A stretch of 5,981 nt of DNA from Chlamydiia bacterium (GTDB taxonomy: Bacteria > Chlamydiota > Chlamydiia > Chlamydiales > FEN-1388), in contig JAHFTM010000124.1 of the NCBI GenBank assembly GCA_023269335.1, forward strand, positions 1-5,981, read 5' to 3'. A program made the position numbers and the translations under genes. How positions within the stretch are numbered: the first letter of the stretch is position 1; every line of letters starts with the position of its first letter. Positions 1 through 5,779 of this stretch are shown piece after piece. Under the pieces are notes generated by a model. The model had not been told where the DNA came from. It did not search any database and saw nothing but the letters and a program-made list of their open reading frames with translations.

Positions 1-16
1 TGATACAGAAATTGCG

Positions 17-925
17 GTGGAGTCTCTTCTCGTTCAGCCCTGGCAACAGCATATGCGATTGGATGTGCTGCTTAGGAATTTTTATAAGACATCGTCAAGA
101 ACTTACTTTCAGGGTTTGATCAATGAGGGGCTCGTTGTCGTCAACGGCTCTTTGGTCAAAAAAAGCTACAGGCCTGAAATAGATGATGAAGTTGAAGTGC
201 AATTTGTCATTACAAAAGAGCTGGAAGTCCTCCCAGAAGAAATTCCCCTCGACATTCTTTATGAAGATGAACATATGCTGGCAGTCAATAAGCCGGCAGG
301 ACTGGTTGTTCATCCTGGCCATGGCAACTGGCGAGGAACTTTCGTCAATGCGCTGCTTTTTTACTGTAAATCGCTTGAAAAACAAGATCAGGATACACTG
401 AGGCCAGGCATTGTACATCGCCTTGATAAAGACACGACGGGAGTGCTTCTGGCTGCCAAAACCTACGCTATGCACAAGGCTCTCACCCAGCTTTTTGCTA
501 GGCGTGAGGTAAAAAAAGAGTATTTGGCTATTTGTCTTGGAAAACCCCCAAAAAATCTTGAAATTCGGGCACCTATCGGCCGTCACCCAATCTTTCGAAA
601 ACAGATGGCTGTTCTGGAAGTTGGTGGCAAAGAAGCTGTGACGCATATTACGCTTTTGCAAGGGGATCACAAGCTGAGCCTTGTGCGTGTGTTGCTCGAG
701 ACTGGCAGAACCCATCAAATTCGCGTTCATATGAAGCATATCGGCTACCCCTTACTAGGTGATGCTCTGTATGGGAAAGAGGGGCAGAATGCGTCTTATG
801 AAGCCAAAAGGCAGATGCTGCATGCTGAGGTTTGTTCTTTCATCCATCCTATGACCAAACAAGAGATTGTCATAAAAGCTCAGCTTCCTGATGATATGAG
901 CCAAATTATTCGGTATTTTGCATGA
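17..925 (+). CDS. rluD: RluD-type 23S rRNA pseudouridine synthase (start uncertain)
   Basis: Converts uridines to pseudouridine in RNA; E. coli RluD acts on helix 69 of 23S rRNA. Numbered from GTG 17, the protein has an S4-like RNA-binding region at about residues 13-70 and the RluA-family catalytic domain at about 75-300. The catalytic motif HRLDKDTTG is at 134-142, with D137 as the expected catalytic aspartate. GRTHQIRVH (230-238), RHPIFRKQMAV (189-199) and the VVHPGHGN stretch (97-104) are present; the last favours RluD over RluC. The 302 residues are slightly short of E. coli RluD. GTG 17 has no convincing ribosome binding site, and the frame stays open to the left edge (D-T-E-I-A before it), so the real start may lie outside the window. 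The stop overlaps the dtd start (ATGA), so the two genes are probably co-translated. The family is certain; the exact target uridines are inferred. Confidence 0.88.
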   Translation: MESLLVQPWQQHMRLDVLLRNFYKTSSRTYFQGLINEGLVVVNGSLVKKSYRPEIDDEVEVQFVITKELEVLPEEIPLDILYEDEHMLAVNKPAGLVVHPGHGNWRGTFVNALLFYCKSLEKQDQDTLRPGIVHRLDKDTTGVLLAAKTYAMHKALTQLFARREVKKEYLAICLGKPPKNLEIRAPIGRHPIFRKQMAVLEVGGKEAVTHITLLQGDHKLSLVRVLLETGRTHQIRVHMKHIGYPLLGDALYGKEGQNASYEAKRQMLHAEVCSFIHPMTKQEIVIKAQLPDDMSQIIRYFA

Positions 926-1362
926 AAGTTCTTCTTCAGCGCGTTCAATCAGCCTCAGTACAGGTCGATGGCCAGATCATAGGAAAAATCGGCCCAGGCC
1001 TTCTTCTTTTCTTAGGTGTTGGCAAAACCGATACAGCAAAACAGGCTCATTTCTTAGCGGAAAAAGTGGCCAATTTGCGTATTTTTACCGATAGCAATGA
1101 AAAGATGAATTGCAGCCTGAAAGAGCTGAACCTTGAGGCTCTTGTCATCAGTCAATTTACTCTCTATGCGAACTGCACAAGCGGCAGGCGCCCAGACTTT
1201 CTTGAAGCCGCACCACCTCAGGTAGCCGAACCACTATACCTCGAATTTATCAACGCATTAGAGAAGCAAATTGGTAGCTCTTGTGAGCGCGGTGTTTTCG
1301 GTGCAAAAATGAGTGTTCATTTGGTCAATGATGGCCCTGTCACCTTGATGATTGAAAATTAA
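922..1362 (+). CDS. dtd: D-aminoacyl-tRNA deacylase (D-Tyr-tRNA deacylase)
   Basis: Cytoplasmic proofreading enzyme that hydrolyses D-amino acids (and glycine mischarged on tRNA-Ala) from tRNA. The 146 residues match the usual DTD length of about 145-150. Both family signatures are intact: SQFTLY at 77-82 and NDGPVT at 136-141, the latter carrying the Gly-cisPro pair (G138-P139) that excludes L-aminoacyl substrates by chirality. The start MKVLLQRV, the GRRPDF segment (88-93) and FGAKM (126-130) also fit. The ATG overlaps the TGA of the upstream pseudouridine synthase gene and I see no ribosome binding site of its own, so translational coupling is likely. An AT-rich hairpin begins in the last codons and may end the transcript. 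Confidence 0.93.
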   Translation: MKVLLQRVQSASVQVDGQIIGKIGPGLLLFLGVGKTDTAKQAHFLAEKVANLRIFTDSNEKMNCSLKELNLEALVISQFTLYANCTSGRRPDFLEAAPPQVAEPLYLEFINALEKQIGSSCERGVFGAKMSVHLVNDGPVTLMIEN

Positions 1363-1395
1363 GGCACTGTGTAAGTCTTAATTATCATCTTTCTG
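1347..1395 (+). terminator. Possible intrinsic terminator after dtd
   Basis: GATGAT (1347-1352) can pair with ATCATC (1384-1389), and AATTAAG (1357-1363) with CTTAATT (1377-1383). This gives 13 base pairs with a one-sided TGAA internal loop and a 13-base apical loop, followed by a T-rich tail (TTTCT from 1390). Position at the end of the rluD-dtd pair, overlapping the dtd stop codon, supports a terminator. The stem is AT-rich and the T tract is interrupted, so strength is doubtful. Confidence 0.4.
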
Positions 1396-1419
1396 TAGTT
1401 TATTTAAAAATTAAAATGG

Positions 1420-1448
1420 TAGAAATTAAGTCTGCTATTCTATATAAT
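1420..1448 (+). promoter_or_regulatory. Candidate sigma70-type promoter upstream of decayed gene
   Basis: A perfect TATAAT at 1443-1448 lies 17 bases after TAGAAA at 1420-1425, which matches four of six bases of the -35 consensus. Start of transcription would fall near 1455, about 30 bases before the ATG at 1484 that opens the broken reading frame. The surrounding DNA is very AT-rich, so a chance match is possible. I see no clear ribosome binding site before 1484. Confidence 0.4.
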
Positions 1449-1483
1449 ATTGAGTTTAATTATTTACTTAATCTTTAGGTTTT

Positions 1484-1939
1484 ATGAACTCTGTATTTTT
1501 TCTGCGTCTAGGTAATGAAAATATAGATTTAGCTCCCCCTTCAGTAGTAACTTCTGTATCAAAGTGAAAATAGCCCAGCTTCCATAGTTTTATGGGCCAA
1601 ATTCAATCCTGGGGGTTCTGAAATACCCATTATGGACTACATTCTACCACCACAACTGGAGCAGCTGGCAAAAACACAGTACATAGTCTTCCACCTTTTA
1701 ATTGAGAGCGCAAGGTTTTACTTACTTTCTGGCTATACAGAAGAGGATCTTGTGCACTCCATTTTGATCTGTCAGGTAATCTGAAGGCTGCAAGCTAAGG
1801 AATAAGGGAAGCGTACTGGTATTTAAGTGTGGCCTACCTACACGAGAGTAAGCAGGCTGCCATTCAATCTGTCAAAGGGGTAGCTCAAACGCTCTTCAAA
1901 AGAATTTTTGGATGTTTTCGATCCACTGTTACACAATAG
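1484..1939 (+). pseudogene. Decayed protein-coding gene, family not recognised
   Basis: No intact gene fits here, but consecutive frames read like pieces of one protein. Piece 1, from ATG 1484 to TGA 1565-1567, gives 27 residues beginning MNSVFFLRLGNE. Piece 2, open from 1551 to TGA 1782-1784 in another frame, contains FNPGGSEIPIMDYILPPQ and later YTEEDLVHSILICQ. Piece 3 returns to the first frame near 1772, has a TAA at 1796-1798, then reads GIREAYWYLSVAYLHESK and on to TAG 1937-1939. One frameshift near 1551-1564, a second near 1770-1780 and one nonsense codon would account for the breaks. The composed product would be about 150 residues, probably soluble and partly helical. I do not recognise the family. 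The alternative is chance open frames in non-coding DNA; the protein-like composition of pieces 2 and 3 is my reason for preferring decay. Confidence 0.4.
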
Positions 1940-1967
1940 TAAGAAGCTGTCCGAGCTTCACTATTGT
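1933..1967. repeat. Imperfect inverted repeat (14-bp hairpin)
   Basis: ACAATAGT (1933-1940) pairs with ACTATTGT (1960-1967), and GAAGCT (1943-1948) with AGCTTC (1954-1959). Only a two-base AA bulge (1941-1942) interrupts the stem, and the loop is five bases (GTCCG). It starts at the very end of the decayed gene. No T run follows on either strand, so it is not a standard intrinsic terminator. It could be a terminator that has lost its tail, a protein-binding palindrome or a short repeat element. Confidence 0.6.
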
Positions 1968-1989
1968 TCCAAGCTAGATGAATTAATCA

Positions 1990-2019
1990 TTGGCTAAATA
2001 GCCTCTATTTGGGTATCAT
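1990..2019 (+). promoter_or_regulatory. Candidate promoter of khpA
   Basis: TTGGCT (1990-1995) and TATCAT (2014-2019) match the -35 and -10 consensus at four and five of six bases, with an 18-base spacer. Transcription would start near 2026 and give a leader of roughly 57 bases. The leader is rich in GAGAG and CTCT runs (2020-2050) that could pair weakly with each other; I see no recognisable riboswitch. Apart from this and the hairpin at 1933-1967, nothing is evident between the decayed gene and khpA. Confidence 0.4.
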
Positions 2020-2082
2020 CGAGAGGTGAGAGGAATATCTCTGTTCTCTTGAAATTGCATATGGAAAATTGAGGGTCGAATT

Positions 2083-2343
2083 ATGAAAGAATTTGTGGCA
2101 TACATCGTCAAAAACCTAGTGGATCATCCAGATAAGGTCAAGATCAACGAAGTTGGTGGAACGCAGACTCTGATCATTGAGCTCGCTGTAGAAAAAAGCG
2201 ACATTGGTAAAATCATCGGTAAGAAAGGTAAAACGATTAATGCAATTCGTACACTGCTTATGTCAGTTGCGTCACGAAATGGCATCCGTGTAAACCTAGA
2301 AATTATCGAAGACAATAAAGTTCAGACAGAAGAACAAGAGTAG
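2083..2343 (+). CDS. khpA: KhpA, KH-domain RNA-binding protein
   Basis: Small single-KH-domain protein of the KhpA/YlqC family, which binds RNA and in several bacteria pairs with KhpB (Jag/EloR) to control cell envelope and division genes. The 86 residues are close to the usual 75-85. The core GKIIGKKGKTINAIR is at 42-56, with the RNA-binding GxxG loop G46-K47-K48-G49 followed by the expected helix (NAIRTLL). The N-terminal FVAYIVKNLVDHPD is typical. The C-terminus is short and acidic (EEQE). A GAGG ribosome binding site at 2071-2074, 8 bases before the ATG, fixes the start. In many bacteria khpA lies next to rpsP; here it stands alone with its own likely promoter and ends 7 bases from the convergent pyrophosphatase-like gene. 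Confidence 0.9.
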   Translation: MKEFVAYIVKNLVDHPDKVKINEVGGTQTLIIELAVEKSDIGKIIGKKGKTINAIRTLLMSVASRNGIRVNLEIIEDNKVQTEEQE

Positions 2344-2350
2344 AAAAGCG

Positions 2351-4891
2351 TTAGGGGACAAAGCGCGGTAAGTAGGGCGTGATTTGAGCTTTTCTCGAGT
2401 TCAGAGTGCCTGCCTTATAGCGGAGTACTGCGATCGGCAGACCCGTATGCGCGATCTCTCCGATAGTTGTTCTTTTTGCTTGTGGGAAATTTTGTTCGAA
2501 AATTTGATTTAATTCTTTGGCATTAGGTCCAAGAAATTCTACTTCAAAGCTATTTTTTCCTTCCTGCGAGGCAGAAAAGGCAATGAGAAAGTTCACTAAT
2601 CGCTCGCATGCCTGATTAGTTTGTGGCACCCAAAGCCACATTTCATCCAGATGCTTCCAGTCTCCTACATGATCTGAATAGACCTCCTCCGCCCCAGCAA
2701 CAGTGCTGATCATATGGAGATGAAAATCGACTTGATTTTTCGTCTCATAAACTTTTTGAGAGTCATGATACCAAATTGTTCGTAGTGCATTTGCCTGTTT
2801 GCTAAAGAAAGGATAGTTTGTGTAGAAGATCTTTGTTTGGCCTACCCGGCAGCAGCTATTTTGCTCTTTTGTGTCAGCAAAGACAGTGGAAGGTTTGCCC
2901 TCAATGCAATTGGCTAAGTTAGCCTCCATTTCCTCTTCTTTATAGGCATAGATTTTCTTGTAAATGGAATACATATCTTGATTTTGCAAGATGCGACTTG
3001 CCGCCTCTTTTGCAAAGCTTGCATCTTTTTCTAGATCATCAAGTGTGATAATTTCAACCTCTTGCTGGCAGGCAATTGACTTCATGCGATTTAATAATTT
3101 GGCCACACACACAACGTCGCGGTCAGAAACCTTAGTGAGCAGATCAGTATCATCGAGGATAGCGTAAAGGAAGCAAAGGTATTCTACATACTCGCGGCGC
3201 TGATGAATAAAATAGTTTTTTTTCCCTTTGCGCTCTTTGTCATTTTTCGGTGTGCGATACTGCTCGTTGATAAGAAGCGACTGTTCTGCAATCAAAGTAT
3301 TTGACGACTGAACATCAGCTACTAAAAAGCAAGGGGTCGAGGAGGTTTTCAGTTGGATTTTATGGTGATCAACAACCGAGATGACTTCAAGGTATGAGGC
3401 CATTTGGGTTTCTTGCTCATTTGAAAAGTCGCGAAGAGACACAGTGCCAAGGACTGGTCTTCGAAGGTCATGTGCATGAATTACGCCCACCGGATACCAT
3501 TTGCCTTCAGACTCTGGAATGACAACGGTGATATGCTCAAGACCATTCATCTTGGTTTTGATCTCTTCTACATCGCTTTTCAAAGTGACAAACTGCTTGG
3601 GATAGCCAAGCACTTTTTCTTTGACCTCCATCATCACGGAAAGCCGTTCTACATAGTTTCGTAAGCTATAAAGAGCTTCAGCTAAATGTGAGATGATCTT
3701 TTCAAGGCGGCTGAAAATTTTTGGGCGATCCTCAATAAGTTTTTGACTTTGATCATACAGTTCCGGATCAGTAAGCGACTGCAATGAGGAGTAAAAAACA
3801 CTAAATTTTTCCTCGATGAGTGGGTCAACAGCTCTCCAGAGATCCATAAAGGAGCTTGCGGTACCTCCTTTGAGTTCAAGAATTTTATTGAGATAGTCGT
3901 TCAAATGCTTGGTCTGTCTTTCGCTGTACTCTTTCAATGGATCACAGGTTCTAATTTCTGTCTCAAAAATGGGTATGATCGTTTTTTGGATATCGTCAAG
4001 ATGAAGCACTCTTTTAGCAAAAGTGGCGATGAGTTTGGCGTGGATAGCATTTTCAAACCAGCGGATGAGGCTGTTAAAAAGAATGGTGATATTACGCACA
4101 GATTCAGCATCAGAGCTTCTCCAGTCACCTCGATAAAGTTCTTGATCGTCGACAAGGATAATGGCTTTGTCGGCGTGGTTGTGGTCTAGATGTGAGGCAA
4201 GTGTATGTGCATGCACTTTACTGATGCCTTTTTGCGTGACTAAGTCAAGAGCTGTGAGTGTTAAAGCGGGTACTGTACGAGCAAGCTGCTCAAACACTTT
4301 CGCACTGAAAAGTGAGCGAAAAAGGTAAGTAAAATGAGAGTCGCCGAAAAATGCACCAGGTGTTGTATGAGGTAGGCTCCAGAGGTGCACTCCTTCGACA
4401 ACCTTTGCGCCGAAAGCATCAACCCATCCCCAAAATGAGGCGATCGTTGTATCAATATCTGGAGAGGCATGTGCTGCCACAAAATGGGTGCCGCTGAAGA
4501 CTTTACCCATGCCAATAGGGAAAAATGCCTGGTAGTCACCGCGCGGGATCCATTTGCCGACAATTTTTGCGCGAATGGCCAAATTTTCGTCTTCTGAGAG
4601 GCGGCTAAAGCGGTTCAGCCAAAATTCAAACTGAAAAAAACGATAGGTTTCAGCAAGGAGTTTTTCTCTATTTACACGTTCGATGAACTCTAAGACCGCA
4701 GGCAGTAAAAAACAGGGCGCATCTTTTTTTTGAATCAGCTCAAGGAGTGCTTGATTGACCTGTTTGAATTTTTTCCTAGGAAAAGCTGTATGAAAGGCTG
4801 ACGTGTGAAATTGATGAAAGTGTTCATCAAGCCCTTGAAAAGATTCATAAACTAGGGGCTGATCGCCAAGAAGTTCTTTTTTTATGCTCAT
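2351..4891 (-). CDS. Oversized DHH/DHHA2 protein related to family II inorganic pyrophosphatase
   Basis: Family II pyrophosphatases (about 310 residues, Mn-dependent, cytoplasmic) split PPi to phosphate. Their signatures appear here in order. Motif I is HASPDIDTTIAS (H141, D145, D147). A probable motif II is RDFSNEQ (D488), 20 residues before the DHH motif VVDHHKI (D508-H509-H510), much as in Bacillus. Motif IV is AILDDTDLL (D581), and the C-terminal substrate loop is SRKAQITP (832-839). The protein has 846 residues because of about 130 extra at the N-terminus and a long, largely helix-like insertion between motifs I and II (about 190-450). The insertion ends in a stretch that resembles the end of a CBS domain (VGVIHAHDL, 468-476). 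CBS-type pyrophosphatases carry a regulatory insertion, but most of this one does not look like CBS. ILVDDQE (245-251) is a weaker alternative motif II. I see no signal peptide or membrane segment. ATG 4891 has only a weak ribosome binding site. Substrate unproven: PPi or another phosphoester. Confidence 0.78.
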   Translation of the reverse strand: MSIKKELLGDQPLVYESFQGLDEHFHQFHTSAFHTAFPRKKFKQVNQALLELIQKKDAPCFLLPAVLEFIERVNREKLLAETYRFFQFEFWLNRFSRLSEDENLAIRAKIVGKWIPRGDYQAFFPIGMGKVFSGTHFVAAHASPDIDTTIASFWGWVDAFGAKVVEGVHLWSLPHTTPGAFFGDSHFTYLFRSLFSAKVFEQLARTVPALTLTALDLVTQKGISKVHAHTLASHLDHNHADKAIILVDDQELYRGDWRSSDAESVRNITILFNSLIRWFENAIHAKLIATFAKRVLHLDDIQKTIIPIFETEIRTCDPLKEYSERQTKHLNDYLNKILELKGGTASSFMDLWRAVDPLIEEKFSVFYSSLQSLTDPELYDQSQKLIEDRPKIFSRLEKIISHLAEALYSLRNYVERLSVMMEVKEKVLGYPKQFVTLKSDVEEIKTKMNGLEHITVVIPESEGKWYPVGVIHAHDLRRPVLGTVSLRDFSNEQETQMASYLEVISVVDHHKIQLKTSSTPCFLVADVQSSNTLIAEQSLLINEQYRTPKNDKERKGKKNYFIHQRREYVEYLCFLYAILDDTDLLTKVSDRDVVCVAKLLNRMKSIACQQEVEIITLDDLEKDASFAKEAASRILQNQDMYSIYKKIYAYKEEEMEANLANCIEGKPSTVFADTKEQNSCCRVGQTKIFYTNYPFFSKQANALRTIWYHDSQKVYETKNQVDFHLHMISTVAGAEEVYSDHVGDWKHLDEMWLWVPQTNQACERLVNFLIAFSASQEGKNSFEVEFLGPNAKELNQIFEQNFPQAKRTTIGEIAHTGLPIAVLRYKAGTLNSRKAQITPYLPRFVP

Positions 4892-4913
4892 AGTTTCATC
4901 TTTGGAGAAGGTA

Positions 4914-4986
4914 CGGACTGAGTAGGACTCGAACCTACGACCACCCGCTTAGAAGGCGGGTGCTCTATCCACTGAGCTATCAGTCC
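4914..4986 (-). tRNA. tRNA-Arg (anticodon UCU)
   Basis: The minus strand folds into a complete 73-base cloverleaf. The acceptor GGACTGA pairs with TCAGTCC, the D arm has GCTC/GAGC, and the anticodon stem CCCGC/GCGGG encloses loop CTTCTAA. The T arm GTAGG/CCTAC encloses TTCGAGT. The anticodon TCT (complement of 4951-4953) reads AGA and AGG, and the discriminator base G (4914) suits arginine. The 3' CCA is not encoded (TACC follows) and must be added by nucleotidyltransferase. The gene lies 22 bases upstream of the pyrophosphatase-like CDS on the same strand, with no terminator between them. Confidence 0.97.
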
Positions 4987-4999
4987 AAACGACTGAAGT

Positions 5000-5029
5000 A
5001 CTTTACCCGAATTCAGGAGTTGTTTTCAA
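5000..5029 (-). promoter_or_regulatory. Candidate promoter of tRNA-Arg
   Basis: Read on the minus strand, TTGAAA (complement of 5024-5029, five of six -35 bases) is followed after 18 bases by TAAAGT (complement of 5000-5005, four of six -10 bases). It ends 13 bases before the mature 5' end of the tRNA, a sensible distance for a short tRNA leader. It may also serve the pyrophosphatase-like gene by read-through. Confidence 0.45.
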
Positions 5030-5241
5030 TAGGTTGTGTTGAAAAAATGACGTAAGTCGATGATACACTGGTAAAATTTCTTCCATATCGAGGGCTTGCA
5101 TCCATTATTCAACAAAAACCTTTTCACTATCCAAAATAAGCGGTTTGAAAGTCTATACATTTTTTACTAAAACATGGCGGAAAGTGTCTGTTCTGAGTGA
5201 GATTGGATGCATTTGTTCTCGCTTTCAATGAAATTAAAGTG

Positions 5242-5270
5242 TTCTCATTATCTCGTTTGCATAGTATTAT
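5242..5270 (+). promoter_or_regulatory. Candidate promoter of folK-kdsA
   Basis: TTCTCA (5242-5247, four of six -35 bases) and TATTAT (5265-5270, five of six -10 bases) are separated by 17 bases. Transcription would start near 5277, leaving a leader of only about 11 bases before the folK ATG. This fits the absence of a ribosome binding site there. The weaker pair at 5145-5173 would give a longer leader. Confidence 0.35.
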
Positions 5271-5287
5271 TGGTGCTTTAAATCCTT

Positions 5288-5770
5288 ATGAGAAAAGAAA
5301 AAGTATTTTTAGCATTTGGTGGGAATATTGGCGATGCTGCTCAGACAATACGGTCTTCTGAAAAGTTGATTCAAGAATTGCCGGGAATTAATGGCGTCAC
5401 TTTTTCAAGGTTGTATCGAACCAGCCCTGTCAGTACTCTTTTGCAGCCTGAGTATATCAATGCCGTCTGCTGTCTGAAAACAACCCTTCCGTACAAGATG
5501 CTGTGGAAGGAGATACAGGAAATAGAAAAAGCGCTCGGCAAAGAACAGAAAGCAAAAAATGCCCCTCGAAGGATTGACATCGACTTCCTCTTTTATGGGG
5601 ATAAAAAAATATGTGAGGAGGGGCTTGAAATTCCTCATCCTCGATGGCAAGAGCGCCTTTTTGTACTTGTGCCACTCTTCGATCTTGTTACAAACATTAT
5701 CGATGTGGACATCGAAAGACGCATAAGAGAGCTTCGGATGCTCACAAAAGATAGTGTAGAGCTTTACTAA
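5288..5770 (+). CDS. folK: 6-hydroxymethyl-7,8-dihydropterin pyrophosphokinase (HPPK)
   Basis: Transfers pyrophosphate from ATP to 6-hydroxymethyl-dihydropterin, the step before dihydropteroate synthase in folate synthesis; cytoplasmic. The 160 residues match the usual HPPK size. Motifs in order: GGNIGD (11-16, for the common GSNxGD), YRTSPVSTLLQPEYINAV (43-60), the helix ending IEKALGK (79-85), NAPRRIDIDFLFYG (91-104) and IPHPRWQERLFVLVPL (115-130). D97 and D99 correspond to the Mg-binding aspartates 95 and 97 of E. coli HPPK, and R94 to R92. The loop that reads GRxR in E. coli is GKEQ here (84-87), so lysine replaces R82. The ATG has no Shine-Dalgarno sequence. kdsA follows after 9 bases. 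It stands alone rather than fused to folP, the arrangement I remember for Chlamydia. Confidence 0.92.
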   Translation: MRKEKVFLAFGGNIGDAAQTIRSSEKLIQELPGINGVTFSRLYRTSPVSTLLQPEYINAVCCLKTTLPYKMLWKEIQEIEKALGKEQKAKNAPRRIDIDFLFYGDKKICEEGLEIPHPRWQERLFVLVPLFDLVTNIIDVDIERRIRELRMLTKDSVELY

Positions 5771-5779
5771 AGGAAATAT

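Larger units (their letters stand above)
4987..5287. other. Divergent intergenic region between tRNA-Arg and folK
   Basis: This 301-base AT-rich stretch holds no open frame of note. It contains the candidate promoters for tRNA-Arg (minus) and folK (plus). Two copies of an 8-base word face each other: TGCATCCA at 5097-5104 and TGGATGCA at 5204-5211. A second, weaker promoter-like pair, TTGAAA 5145-5150 and TAAAAC 5168-5173 with a 17-base spacer, points toward folK. I see nothing else. Confidence 0.5.

Noticed and set aside
95..739. A 214-codon open frame on the minus strand opposite the pseudouridine synthase gene
   Set aside because: It lies wholly inside a gene with clear family motifs, shows no recognisable domain and has no ribosome binding site; it is a shadow frame.
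1363..1940. Possible insertion sequence remnant: GGCACTGTGTAAG at 1363-1375 resembles some transposon ends, and TTACACA at 1930-1936 is a partial inverted match
   Set aside because: Only about seven bases match between the two ends, I find no transposase-like motif in between, and no target duplication is visible.
4589..4620. Possible membrane segment in the aromatic-rich stretch near residues 83-96 of the pyrophosphatase-like protein
   Set aside because: It is interrupted by charged and polar residues (R, E, Q, N) and is too short to span a membrane.
5097..5211. Inverted words TGCATCCA and TGGATGCA about 100 bases apart as an operator pair
   Set aside because: Eight-base matches at this distance are expected by chance, and there is no further symmetry around them.
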